Below, piece by piece: positions 33,624 to 44,991 of a DNA stretch of 64,000 bases. The notes beneath the pieces were generated by a model. The model was not told the origin of the DNA, ran no database searches, and saw nothing but the letters and a program-made list of their open reading frames with translations. Within the stretch, counting starts at the first letter, position 1; every line of letters starts with the position of its first letter. Origin of the DNA: Hofstenia miamia (Eukaryota; Xenacoelomorpha; Acoela); the NCBI GenBank assembly GCA_004352715.1, contig SCFE01000080.1, positions 669,179 to 733,178 of the forward strand, read 5' to 3'. The position numbers were made by a program, and so were the translations under genes.

Positions 33624-34766
33624 CCCAAGCAACAGGTATTCATGAACCATTGATTGCCCATTATTGCATCCATTGTTGGCCATTATTGGCGTTGGCTGCT
33701 GGTCCATTAGTGTCACAATGATAAATTCAATAATGCGCCAGTAATTAATTAAGCATTTTTTCTAGAATTATTCGTATCGTACAAAATGCAATGCCCGATA
33801 TTTAACCCTTTGCACTCGAATGGCGACTATATGTCGACACGCCAAATTCCTTAGTAACTCGATAGGCGACTATATGTCGACATTATTATTAGCTCAAATT
33901 GTGGAGAAATATATTTTTGGCATTGAAGTATGCGCTATCAATGCATACATCCTATATAAAACTATGGTTGAAAAAATAATCAAAAACCTATGCGCCACTT
34001 ACAGTTCGTGAAAACTTCAGTAGATCAGCTAGTAAGGAACTTTCGGCAAACTAGAAATAAGTAATCTATTTCTTCAAGTGAAGCAAGACAGGATGGCAAA
34101 CTGCATGGTTTGCTCAAAGGAAGAAAGATGGACTGCGTAGTTTGCTCACGAAGAGACAAAAAAGGACAAAGACATGAGACCTACGAGTTTTGTGACACTT
34201 GTCCTGGGCACCCTAATATGCATTTGGGCGATTGTTTTTTTCGATACCATACATTGAGAGACTATAAAATGTGAATTCAGTCCACTAATTGTTTTTGTTT
34301 TTCTTGAATAAATCATTTTAAACACTTATCTATTTGTTTTATTAAAAAATTTGCATTTACCTTTTGCCACTTTTTAAAAAAAATTTTTCTGAAATTAACT
34401 TTTTTTGTGCACGTTTGCAAAATAGTGTGTTCCAGTTACTGGTAGGTCATACAGGAAAAAGTCTCGAGTACAAACGGTTAAAACAAATATATTTAGGCTA
34501 ATTGCAATAATTATCGTTTATTGTACAAAATTTATAATTTATTGCAAAATTAATTTATATTCATTGTTTGTAATGTAAAATATTTGAAAATATTCATTGA
34601 TAAATACATTTTTGAAATCATTTGAATTTGCTTAAAAAAGCTTTATTATTGGCTCATTGTTGGATATATGGCCAAGCCATTAATGGCCCATCGGTCAAAC
34701 ACCAATAATGGCCGATAATGGAAACAGTAATGGGCCATCAATGATTCATTAATCTTTGTTGCTGGG
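33624..34766. mobile_element. Foldback element with about 90-bp inverted repeats
   Basis: The left end (33624-33715) and the right end (34680-34766, reversed) share CCCA-GCAACA, GATTGCCCATTA or GATGGCCCATTA, then GGCCATTATTGG and a block ending in CCATTA. The repeated ATTATTGG/CCATTA words make the arms internally repetitive. The target duplication is unclear. The piggyBac derivative at 33806-34477 sits inside it, so this element is older. Confidence 0.7.
33806..34477 (+). mobile_element. piggyBac deletion derivative (672 bp) with TTAA flanks
   Basis: TTAA occurs at 33802-33805 and 34478-34481. Ends CCCTTTGCACTCGA and, reversed, CCGTTTGTACTCGA are inverted repeats. A direct repeat GGCGACTATATGTCGACA lies near the left end (33822 and 33864). 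Near 34128-34273 the frame reads DCVVCSRRDKKG, YEFCDTCPGHPN and GDCFFRYHT before a stop: the CxxC...CxxC...C...YHT zinc-binding C-terminus of piggyBac transposases. The catalytic domain is deleted. Confidence 0.85.
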
Positions 34767-35240
34767 TTATAACTCAGGCACTCTGAAGATATTTAAAATC
34801 TGAATGCAACACAAGATAGAAAACTCTCTCGTATTCTTTTTCGACTTAAATTCGCGACCTGGCTTTGTCGCGCCTGGACCCGGCTAACATAGTTTTTCTT
34901 CAGAAAGCAAATTATTTCAGGGTAGTTGCTGTTTCCAAGGATATTAGACCGCCTCATTATGAACACTAGACATGGAAAGAATTTGAATATTTTTTTCAAA
35001 AATCAGATTCTTCTTTGATTAATATCCTTACTTTTTCGCAAGTGTATGCACTAAAAAATTACTTCGTGTTTACTGTATTCTTAATAGCCACAATATATAC
35101 ATCTAGGTACATTAGAACTAATAAATGGATATATATATTTCATACAGTAAAAATATTTTCAAATACATCTTACTAAAATGACACTTGATTATTGATGAGA
35201 TACGTGCAGAAATGATTAAGGCAGAAAATTTTTTTTGAAA
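34767..35240. other. AT-rich interval, nothing recognised
   Basis: Upstream flank of family gene 2. A 68-codon minus frame (34793-34999) has no motif. Confidence 0.45.
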
Positions 35241-35244
35241 ACAG

Positions 35245-35252
35245 CTTCCCGC
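35245..35252 (+). promoter_or_regulatory. CTTCCCGC motif upstream of secreted family gene 2
   Basis: TTCCCGC (35246-35252) lies 59 bases before the ATG at 35312, the longest distance in the family. A TATATC sequence follows at 35261. No upstream ATG is present between motif and start codon. Confidence 0.5.
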
Positions 35253-35311
35253 CGTTCTATTATATCAGAGTTTGAGAAGATATTGTGTTCACTTCAAAAA
35301 TTTTATTTAGA

Positions 35312-35812
35312 ATGATATACATTTTATTAATATTTATATCATTGCAACGGTATATTTTTTCTCAAGAATGCTTTGACGATAGCGATTGTGGTGCCCTTGT
35401 GAAGGAGCATAACATTTGCTGTTACATTGAATATCCGGGTGTATGCTGCAACACAACCGAACTTTTCATTCTATCATCAGATAATGAAATTAGTGAGGAA
35501 ATGCAAGACATTAAACATTTGCATGAAAGGCTTCAAGATGAAACTTACATTCGAGAAACACTGCTTACATCGCAAAAAGCTATGACTAATGCAAGAGCGG
35601 TTTTTCAAAAAAAGAAAAAAAGCTTAGATGCGCTTGATAATAAAATGCAAAATTTAATAATTAATAGAAGGGAATTTGTTGATGATCTTGCGGAATCATA
35701 CAAGATTCAAGAAGAGACCGGTGAAGTTCCTGAAATAAAAGCAAAACAGCATCTGATTACAGAAATAGATGAAGCCATTTATGAGTTAAACCAATTACTG
35801 GAAGAAAAATGA
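35312..35812 (+). CDS. Secreted CC/PG-CC family protein, member 2 (166 aa), single exon
   Basis: The open frame extends to a GTG at 35285, but the first ATG (35312) gives a textbook signal peptide, residues 1-17 (IYILLIFISL core). Mature QECFDDSDC begins right after the predicted cleavage. C20, C26, C36, C37, C45 and C46 form C-x5-C-x9-CC-x4-PG-x-CC, with NTT glycosylation next to the last pair. Residues 55-166 are strongly helical and charged (EISEEMQDIKHLHERLQDE, KSLDALDNKMQNLI, EIDEAIYELNQLLEEK) with coiled-coil-like spacing. It has no transmembrane segment after the signal. The likely role is extracellular, perhaps oligomeric through the helical tail; this is inference. No known family recognised. 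Confidence 0.87.
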   Translation: MIYILLIFISLQRYIFSQECFDDSDCGALVKEHNICCYIEYPGVCCNTTELFILSSDNEISEEMQDIKHLHERLQDETYIRETLLTSQKAMTNARAVFQKKKKSLDALDNKMQNLIINRREFVDDLAESYKIQEETGEVPEIKAKQHLITEIDEAIYELNQLLEEK

Positions 35813-35996
35813 TGTATCTAAAGAAATGCAGACATTTGTACACATAAATTTTTTGCAATTTTCCAGAATGTTGGAAACGCAATGCATATTTTTATTACAA
35901 ACACTCTATTATGTTTCTATTTTGTAAGCATTTTATAATTATTGGAACAAGAGGCGTACACAGTATTTTGTGACAGTTGGGACATTTTAGTCATTA

Positions 35997-36042
35997 CCAA
36001 GGACGCCAATATTAACCTATTAACCTATATAGGCGTCCTTGG
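35997..36042. repeat. Perfect 11-bp inverted repeat (hairpin)
   Basis: CCAAGGACGCC (35997-36007) and GGCGTCCTTGG (36032-36042) are exact reverse complements around a 24-base loop that contains two ATTAACCT words. It lies about 185 bases after the stop of family gene 2. It may be a solitary transposon end or a transcript hairpin. Confidence 0.6.
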
Positions 36043-36356
36043 CCCTGATCAAGTTGAGTGACCAAAAAGGGCCCAAACTCCTCCATATATTAAAAGCATT
36101 GAAAAAATAATATGTATCCTTCCATCAAAAAATTTAATATTTTTTGATTTTTTAGAGAAAAAATTTTAATTTTGCATATCAAAATCAACATTGAAAACTT
36201 GACGATGATATTCCAAAATTTTCTCCCTTGCTTAATCGATTCATCTGAAATTTTCAAGTATATCTAGAGCAGAAATATAGTTCAATCCTTTTAAAATATT
36301 GGCGGCATAAATATAACCTTATTTATGGAACACCCGAATAAATATACTCATTAAGG

Positions 36357-36394
36357 ATATATATATATATATATATATATTATTATATATATAG
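36357..36394. repeat. (TA)n microsatellite
   Basis: Alternating TA tract with one interruption. Confidence 0.9.
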
Positions 36395-37540
36395 TTAGTG
36401 TCGACAACTGCAAAAAAATAATATAGCAAGATTAAAAAATACATTTTAGATGCAAAAATTAAAAGGCTGAAAAAGTTTCTTCAAATTAGGTATACATTCG
36501 TAATGCACTTGAAAGCAATTTTTGAATTAATTTTTAATTATATTAATGTATTAATTTCGCCTTTTTAAAATTCTGTTTTCTTTTGCAATATCCATATTTT
36601 ATTTCTATAAGAATTTTCTTTAGTATATTTAACAAAATGAAGATTTGAGGCCATTAGCAGAGACCGGATTTTGTTGCATTATTAAAACGCAATATAAAAC
36701 ATTTTTTCCAATAACCCAGCTTTAGTTCTGGTGTTTATTGAGTCGTAAGACAACGCAACAATCTAGTCAATCCAGCTTTTATTCAAGCAGAACTGGCGGG
36801 CTTCCAGCAATTAAATCGTGTTGCCGCGTTTTGTTTTGTCTTGTTTCAGTTTCAGCTCTGCTTGAGGTCGTCGCTGCAATGCCTAAGAAACACATTCAAA
36901 TACCTTTGTTAATGATCTTTTATCGCAAAAGGTAACAAGATTTTTTGTTCACTGTTCTGTGTCGAATATGCAAAATAGTCAACTAATGAACAATTGTTAT
37001 TATATCAGCAGCAAAACTTATTTAGATAACTTCCGTAACAAGCTTAAACTTCATTGATTTGAAAAAGAGTTGGATTTCAAGAAGAAATTTACAACGGTCT
37101 CCTCAAAGCATTCGGACAATGAAAAAAATCGAAAAACTTGTCTAAATCAATGCCGGCTAGGTACATGGCTTAGGCGAACGAAATCTAGAATACATTGGTT
37201 TCGGAGAATAATGAACACGTATTCTCTATCTTTAATGATGTGTTGTCACCCAAATGAAAAAATTTGACTTTTGAAAACGTAAAACCGACAAGGACCAGTA
37301 AATATCTTTTGCTATTCTCTGATTTTGCGAAGAATAGATTAGAATAGTCACATTTTTACTCAACTTTTTACACAACTTTTTGGGCAACTTTGTTGTATTT
37401 TTACGCAAAAAAATCCTTTCTCTGGTCATTAGCTTCTTTCAGATAACTTGATCACACCAAATATATACATATTTAACTTAAATTTATATTCAAGATTTAC
37501 TATAGTATATAATATTTAGATCAATTTATTTTACAATAAC
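36395..37540. other. Interval without supported genes
   Basis: A slightly GC-richer patch at 36730-36935 holds a short frame ending in a donor-like AAAG|GTAACA and could hide a first exon, but nothing confirms it. A second frame at 37070-37267 is unassigned. Confidence 0.35.
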
Positions 37541-37644
37541 GTTCAATGCCCTGATTGTCCTGTAGGGACTCAGCCATAGGATTCAAAAGCAATTTATTGC
37601 TACAATAAACTAGTGTATCATTGTCGTTAAGTAGGCATTCTCTA

Positions 37645-40430
37645 TTAAAGAGGAATGTTCGCAATTTCTTTCTGAGTTTTTTGTAATTTTTTTTCAAATT
37701 TAAAATCTCTATTTAAGTTATTCCATAATTTAGTTGCTGTGTGGTGAAAACTATTGAAATATTTATCCACGCATAAAAATGTTTGAGACCGTTCGTTTAA
37801 TTTAATATACTGTTTTAGAAACGAAATTGCGGCCTGGTCAAATTTGAATTTAAAGAATATTGATAACATATGCATTTGAATTTGGTAATAAGCGGATAAT
37901 ATTTTGTATTTTAATCGGTAATCGGATGCATTGTCATGTTTTGTGCAAAATTGAGTGTTTTAAGGGACCAATTGAAGGTTTTAGACAGGAGGATGCGATG
38001 TTTTGAATTAATATTTGTAAACAGGAATGAGCAATATTGAAAGTGTGAAAGACAGAGTGCATTTATTAATTGTTTGTGGTACGTATTTGAAATATTTCGG
38101 AGATGATAAAGATACCTAAATCCAGAAGCCATTTTTTTAATTTTAGCCATGAAGAATTGTTCGAAATTTAAATCATTGTCAATTTCAAAACCTAAATAGT
38201 TAATAGATTCGCTTTGCTTTATTGGTGCATTATTTAATTTAAGTTCTATGTTTTTTGTGAGATTTCTGTTTGTCTTAGGGGAAAATATTATGAATTGTGT
38301 TTTTCAATATTTACTTTCAATTGATTATTTGAGGAATATTTTGTTAAATTTTCGATGTCATATTGGAGATTTTTAGTTGCATTAAAGACATTTATATCAG
38401 TATTTATAAGATAGGTATCATCTGCATATTGATAAATATTACTGTTTTTTACCTGTTGAGTTATGTCATTAACATAGATTGCAAATAGAATAGGTACGAG
38501 AACTGTGCCCTGTGGAACCCCACGGTCCGTCATAATATAATTTGATTTTTTACCATTAAGTATTACTCTTTGCTGTCGATTTTTAAGGAAAGTCATTATT
38601 AAGTTAACAGATTTGTTATCAAAGGTATAATATATTAATTTGTCCCTTAATATGTTAAAATTCATTGAGTTAAAAGCTTTGCTCAAGTAGAGGAGTGCAA
38701 CACAACTACATTAGTTTAGAGTTAAATTAGATTTTATTTGTTCTGATATTGATAAAATTGCATCTTGAGTGCTATAACCATTACGAAAACCAAATTGTTT
38801 TTTTGAAAGAATATTTTCAGATATCAAATATGCATTTATTTTATTATTTAATAATTTTTCGAATAGTTTATTAAAGGGATGGAAATGCATATGGGCCTAT
38901 AATTTTGTGCATTTAGAGGGTCGCTTTTTTATATATAGGGCTTATGTCAAATTTCCTAAATATATATTGGAATTCATTATCAATAATGCATTGGTTGGAT
39001 GCGAATAGTAGATGTTCACTAAAGATATGAAAATAACGTTTAATAATAAAGATTGGAAGATTATAGGATGCCGTTGATTTATTTGTGTCTAAAGTTTTTA
39101 TTATGGTTTCTAGTTCATTTGCATTTATTAGTCTAAAAGAAAAGTATGTATTTTGATGGGAATTTATTAATATTTGTCTTTCTCTTATTTTGGGGGAAAT
39201 TGAACTTGCCAAGTTCCTTAAATGTTGTATTTAGGTGGTCTATTATTCATGTTTTTTTCTGTTTTAGTTTGGTTATCAATACTTAATTCATTAATATCAG
39301 TTGAAATTCCTTTACTTTTTCCTAAAATTTTATGAGTATATCGCCATTTTTCGTTTGTATTATTTAGTTTATTGAAGAAACTTTTATGTTTTTAGGCAGA
39401 TTTTTTATTTCTTAATTGTTTAATAATCCTCTTTGATTTTTCATAATTAGTCCAATTATTTGTTGTTGGTTCTGTTTGAGCGAGATCAAACAATTTTCTT
39501 TTAATACTTACTAGTTCATGTATGTCACTATCGTCGGCATTTGACATAGCAAACTTGGGCGTTTTTAGTTTTACTTTGCAGTACTTAATTGGTGCCGCTT
39601 TATTAACTGCATTGCAGATTTCTTTTGAAATATAATTAATCATGCAAGTTCCAGATTTTAATGTGTATATATAGTTAAACGATATGTTTTTCAAAAGTGT
39701 TTCCATTATTTCGTCTGAATAATTTAGATAATCTCTTGCATAAATTATTTTAAAATTATTGGCTTTGGTAGTTATATTACTTGTATATGTGCAAAGAGCA
39801 TGGTCACTGAATGATTCAAACGTGAAGGATTTAAAAACTAAGTCGGAATTTGTTAGCAAGTAATCAATTAAATTGTTATGTCGTGTAGGACAGTCAGTAT
39901 TTACACAATGAAAATTGTATGCTGCACAACATTCTTTTAACGCTTTTTTCAAGATTATTAAAATAATTTATATTAAAGTCACCAAACATATTAATAGAAT
40001 AGTAGAGATCACTTATTTCGGACATTTCATTTGCCTTAAATTTTGAATAGTCAATATAATATTTCTTATTGGGATTGTATTTGATATTAATCGGTTCTTT
40101 ATGGCATTTATTTTCAAATGATATAATTTCTATCCAGAGTGATTCAAATATATCGTGTTTTAATTCATATTCTAATTTACGTACTGGTTTTAAATATTTG
40201 GGAGCTAAAATCATGAGCCCGCCACCTTTAACTAATCGGTTTTTTTTGAAAATGTCATAATAATGTCGTTCAGGACGAAACAAATTAGAATCAGTGTTAT
40301 GATGTAACCAAGTTTCGGTAATTAAGAATATTGCGTTTTGTTCTATCTTATTTATTTAGTTTAGAAAATCATTTCTATTTGAATTGAGGCTTCTAGCATT
40401 GAGATAAACAAGTTTATAGTTATTACAGTA
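37645..40430 (-). pseudogene. LINE ORF2: endonuclease plus reverse transcriptase, broken
   Basis: Endonuclease blocks: ITETWLHHNTDSNLF, then KGGGLMILAPKYL, ESLWIEI, NIKYNPNKKYY and MFGDFNINYFN, followed by CPTRHNNLIDYLLTN and FESFSDHALCTY (the conserved SDH). Reverse transcriptase blocks: FRKFDISPIYKK, SKAFNSMNFNILRDKLI, DRGVPQGTVLVPILFAIYVN and YQYADDTYLI with the YADD box. The tail reads KKMASGFRYLYHLRNIS, then HTATKLWNNLNRDFKFEKK. Frameshifts and at least one stop (near 38690) separate the frames, so no full protein is made. It copies element RNA into genomic DNA in live relatives. Confidence 0.8.
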
Positions 40431-40653
40431 GTTTTTTAGTTTATTTTCTTATTTGCGATTCTTTAGAATTGGTCCTGGTTTGAGTTTAATATCTCCTGAA
40501 ATCTTATGGAATAAAAATAGTTATTGAGGTGATTAAGAAGAAGGGTACTGAATTGAATTTTATATGCAAAATATGTTAAATGGGAATGTTTTGAAGTATG
40601 TGGATGTGGATTTATATAATATAGAGGTACATTTTGTAACATTACATAGATAA

Positions 40654-41607
40654 CTAGATAATATAATAAAATTTACCTTTTTTCTGTACATTATCATGAT
40701 AATTCAGATGAAGGAGAGGTTGGAAAAATCCTTTTAAGACGAAAGTGATATGAGCAATTCCTTGACGAGATAAGTGGATTCCATCAGGGGCAAAGAGGTT
40801 CGAGTTGATACTTCGCGATGAATTCAGAAAGCTTTTGAAGACTGGAATAACATTGAATTTATTAGTAGAGAGACGTGATAAGGCTTCATTAATTCTAGTG
40901 ATGAAATGATTCTTCTGTAGAGCAGAATGTTTACAAACTGGAGTAATTTTTAGGAAATAGATGAACCGCGAAGTGAATTTTCGATGGATTAAAGATACAA
41001 AATGATTGAAGTTCTGTTGGAATTGTTTGATGTCCGTAGGTTTGAGTGCATCAATGAAGCCTGTATTTATGAAGACGGAGTTTATGTGCATCGTAAGATA
41101 ATTCTGGATCTTCTGAGAGAGTTGATGAGAGTTGTGACCAGGATATGAGTGAATTGTTGTTGTTTGATTTGAAAAAGATTGTGAGAACGGACATACTTCA
41201 AGATACTGCTTCCAATGATGAGAGAGGTAGTTCCGGGCTTGATAGATTTTACAGATAAATTAGGCTTGAGATGAGTGTGTTGTTGACGAAAATTTTGAGG
41301 TTGAGGCGAGCGATTTTCTGGATGATATCGTCTGAAAGATTCATATCGATGAGGTGAAGGTGAAGGTTTTTTATATTAAGAGGAGTATATGATAGAGTTT
41401 CTTCTGATAATGGTGAATGAGTAGGACTAGTGGCAGAGGCTGAGAGTTTTTGAAAAAGAGCAGGAGAGCTTCAGCGGCGTTTTCTTTATTTAGACGAGAG
41501 AAGAGTTGATGAAGCAGCGTTTTCTTTTTATCTTTTATAAGAGCATTTGCCGCATCCAGGGACGTAGCACCAGCAAAGACGTTCGAAATTATTGCTTCAC
41601 GGAGCAA
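40654..41607 (-). pseudogene. LINE ORF1 with SGNH/GDSL-type esterase remnant
   Basis: The frame at 40654-41091 reads VFINTGFIDALKPTD, where the usual GxND block appears as GFID (Asn replaced), and later LFAPDGIHLSRQGIAHI, the DG-x-H-L-S block that holds the catalytic Asp and His. An upstream frame (41371-41607) on the same strand is Ala/Leu-rich and charged and may be the ORF1 N-terminal part. Esterase-bearing ORF1 proteins are known for CR1-type LINEs. Frames are not joined. Confidence 0.65.
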
Positions 41608-41641
41608 AAGCGAAAGCCGACCATCTCTGGTGAGATAGATC

Positions 41642-41730
41642 TGACATTATAATATTAATAATAATAGTAATAACATTAATAATGGGCCCTAGTGACCAAG
41701 GGGTAAAAGGCTAGACTGGGATCGTGAGGA
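41642..41730 (+). repeat. 89-bp duplication across a gap, copy 1
   Basis: Matches 41773-41861 with one difference (T41725 against C41856). It ends exactly at the 42-N gap, so it is probably an unmerged contig overlap. Confidence 0.85.
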
Positions 41731-41772
41731 NNNNNNNNNNNNNNNNNNNNNNNNNNNNNNNNNNNNNNNNNN
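41731..41772. other. Assembly gap (42 N)
   Basis: A run of N between two copies of the same 89 bases. Confidence 1.
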
Positions 41773-42367
41773 TGACATTATAATATTAATAATAATAGTA
41801 ATAACATTAATAATGGGCCCTAGTGACCAAGGGGTAAAAGGCTAGACTGGGATCGCGAGGATCCCCCGCCCCCGACCCCCAACCCTACCTTCAATGAAAG
41901 TGCAACGAAATGAAAAGGCCCTCAGTCCCCGGCAGGCCTTAAATGGTCAGAGGTTGCAAAGAATCTCCGGTCAACAGGCGGACTCCACAATCGGGAATGT
42001 GGACTCGAGAAGTGGCAGCATAAGATCAACACAGACCGATTGAAAATGGCACAAGTGGACAGATGAGCAGAACAGGACAGCATTGGAGTGTTACAGAAGA
42101 AGCAGACCAGTTAAGAGGGGTTATTGGAAAAAAATGTTATAAGAATGAAAAAAGAGGAAACAGGATTAGAAGTTACAGAACAGAGGCTTGCAGGTCAGGT
42201 TAAAAGTTGAAGCTGGATGAGAATAGGGGAAAAAGTAGAGCTGAACAGATGAAGCAAAAAGAAAATGAAGTGGCAGATGCAGTAGCAGAAGTAGTGGGGG
42301 AAACAGCAGATCTGCAGCTGTAGAAAGATAGATAGATGCCAATAATGTAACAGAGATAAACAGGTTA

Positions 42368-44849
42368 TTGTATGGAAGTGCATGGGAGGTGTTGAAGAAT
42401 GTCGGCATGGACATGAAAAATAAAAAACGACAAGAATATAAGGGAGATAAAAAGCCAGCATGGAAGAGAAGAATTGAGAATAAAGTGGCAAAGATTAGGC
42501 AGCAAATAGTGAAGATCAGGACAAGTAAGGCAATACAGGACAGGCGCAGGGTAGGTAAGGGGAAGACTATAGAAACTGCAAGAGAAGAGCTTAATCAGAG
42601 ATTAGTTGCAGAAGCTGAGAAACTGAGAAAATATAAGGCAATGGCAAAACAGGCAAGAGACAATATGAAGTTTGAGACAAAAGAGGGAAGATTCTACAAA
42701 GAACTAGATGCAGGAGAAAGGGCTACAGCTAATGCAGGCAAAGACGCAGTAAGGTCTTGGGAGAATATATCGGGAAGTGCGGGACCAGAGATTGAAAGTG
42801 TGCAGATGCAAAAGGAATTCATGCAAGAAGAAGAAGTAATCACAACTGCAAAGCTGAAGGAATCTCTAAAGAAGATGAACTGGAAGGTGCCAGGCAGAGA
42901 TGAGGTACATGGGTATTGGCTGAAGAAGTTCACAAGTGTTCATGATAGACTAGCAGTAGCATTAGATGAGTGTGTGGTGAGTGGTTACCCGGATTTGGAT
43001 GGTAGTGGGAAGGACATTTCTGATACAGAAGGACCCAAAGAAAGGTAGTGAGGCAAGCAACTTCAGGCCAGTACCATGTCTGCCAACAACTTGGAAATTG
43101 CTAACTTCTGTGATTTCAAGTAGGCTGGCATGTTACTTAGAACAGAACAGGTTGATACTGGAGGAGCAGAAGGGATGTAGGACAAAGACGAGAGGATGCA
43201 AAGATCAGTTGTTGATAGATGAAGCAGTGGTGGAGAATTGTAGAAGGAAGACAAACTTAGCAATGGCATGGATAGACTACAGGAATGCATATGACAGCAT
43301 ATCACATAGGTGGGTATTGAATGCGTTAGAGGCCAATGGAGTTTCACGGAAATGGGTTGAGATTCTAGAGAGGGAGATGGGAAAGTGGCAGACTGAGATA
43401 GACGGCACTGGTTGAGGTTTAGCCAAGGCATATTCCAGGGAGACAGCACCAATACTGTTTGTAGTTAGCTTAATACCTATCACAGAAAAGTTAAAGGAGA
43501 CAGGTATAGGATATAAGTTGGAGAAAAATAGTAGAGCAGTGAGTCACCTGTGTTACATGTACTTAGGTGTGATAGAGAAAGATAGAACAGATCATGAGGA
43601 AATGAGGACGAGGTTAAGAAAACAATACAAGAGGAGAGTAAGGAAGGTACTACATAAGTCAGCATTGAATGGGCAGAACAGCATAAAGGCAATTAATATG
43701 TGGGCGATACCAGTGTTTTGAGATATTCAGCAGTAATAGTTAGGTGGAACAAGAATGAACTGAGGGAATTAGACAGGGAGACAAAGAAGATACTAGCAGC
43801 AGAGAGAGAGCATTCAACTTAAATGGAGATGTAGATAGGCTGTACATGGCAAGGCATAAGGGAGGGAAAGGGCTGATAAGTGTGGAGGAAAATGCAGAAG
43901 CAGAAACGCTAGGGCTAAAGGAATATGTAGAAGAGCAACCTAGAGAATATCTACTAGAGATCACTCAGGAAGATAAAAACTGAGAGTGAAAGAAAGAAGG
44001 TATACCAGAGTAGGATGGAATCAGAGAGACAAACATAGGATGGAATCAGAGAGACAAACAAGGTATAGGCAGAAAGTAATGCATGGAGAATACTAGAGCA
44101 ACACAGAAATGTGTGACAGAGAAGAGAGCAACAAGTGGTTAAAGAAGGCAGGACTAAAGAAAGAAACAGAAGTACTGATAATGGCAGCACAGGAGCAAGC
44201 AATAAGAACAAACTGGGTGAAGAAGCATACAGACAGAAAAGTAGAAATAAGTGATAAGTCTAGGCTATTTAAGAAAGAGGCGGAGACAGTAGATCATCTG
44301 ATAGCAGGGTGTGAGAAGTTGGCACAGAATGAATATAAGTTCAGGCATGACAAGGTGGGAAGAATGGTTCACTGGAGTTTGAGAAGGCAGCATGAGCATG
44401 GGTTAGAAGCAGGAGACAAGTGCTATGAGCATAACCCACAGAGTGTCATAGAAAATGAGAAAGTTAAGATACTGTGGGACTTCAACATACAGAAAAGCAA
44501 GGTGATAGAAGCACGTAGGAAAAACATAGTAGTAGTGGACAAAGAGAAAAGATTGGGAACAGTGATAGACATAGCAGTACCAAAGGACAGGAATGTAGAA
44601 AGCAAGGAGACACAGAAGATAGACAAGTATAGAGAGTTGGCAGAGGAAATAGAAAGGCTGTGGAAGATGAAGAAGGTTAAAGTAGTCCCGGTAGTTGTAG
44701 GAGCACTAGGAGCAGTGAGTAAGAAGCATAAAAGATACTTGGAGGAGTTGGGAGTACCAAAGTGGGTAGGAGCAGTAGCACAGACGGCAGCATTGTTAGG
44801 AACAGCTAGAGTCCTGATGAAAGCTCTCAGACTCCCTGGGAACTGGTGA
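42368..44849 (+). pseudogene. R4/Dong-like LINE polyprotein, broken
   Basis: 42368-43048 begins MYGSAWEVLKNVGMDMKNKK and runs through a Lys/Arg/Glu-rich helical part to LKESLKKMNWKVPGRDEVHG. A shift leads to 42981-43415 with SNFRPVPCLPTTWKLLTSV, then AWIDYRNAYDSISHRW (RT palm). After another shift QGIFQGDS appears, but the segment that should carry the YMDD-type box runs directly from SHLCYM into a downstream part, so the catalytic pair is deleted. 44109-44849 has the knuckle ETVDHLIAGCEKLAQNEY, with its first two Cys changed (SRLF for CRLC), and the endonuclease GTVIDIAVPKDRNVESKE then KYRELAEEIERLW. Inactive. Confidence 0.78.
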
Positions 44850-44991
44850 GTTCCCCGAGCTGAGAGGGATACCAGCATGAAGCTGTGAGAATAAATGAAA
44901 TAATAATAATAATATTATTTTCCTGAATATTATCAAAATATTAAAGCAAAATTTGACGAATAGGCACACATTCAGAATTTTATGTGAACAT

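Larger units (their letters stand above)
37540..41640 (-). mobile_element. CR1/L2-like LINE, nearly full length, with esterase ORF1
   Basis: Reading leftwards, the minus strand carries an ORF1 region (41607-40654), an APE-type endonuclease (about 40430-39790), a reverse transcriptase (about 39210-38290) and a C-terminal region (38150-37645). The order, the esterase in ORF1 and the YADD catalytic box fit the CR1/L2 group. Reading frames are broken at several points. A related, more decayed copy is at 12566-14560. The 3' boundary is approximate. Confidence 0.8.
41642..44905 (+). mobile_element. R4/Dong-like LINE with restriction-like endonuclease
   Basis: A GC-richer island bounded by TAA-type repeats on both sides (41650-41690 and 44891-44915), as expected for Dong-type LINEs that target TAA repeats. 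There is a leader rich in G/C, then a single broken long ORF with a reverse transcriptase, a zinc-knuckle region and a C-terminal PD-D/E-x-K type endonuclease. The 3' end ends CTGTGAGAATAAATG then TAA repeats; a truncated sister end is at 12461-12532. Confidence 0.8.

Noticed and set aside
36738-36935. Possible first exon with donor AAAG|GTAACA
   Set aside because: Starts at TTG, has an in-frame stop shortly upstream, and no partner exon could be found.
42166-44878. Many Ser/Leu/Pro-rich minus-strand frames up to 151 codons
   Set aside because: They are antisense shadows of the A/G-rich R4/Dong-like coding strand.
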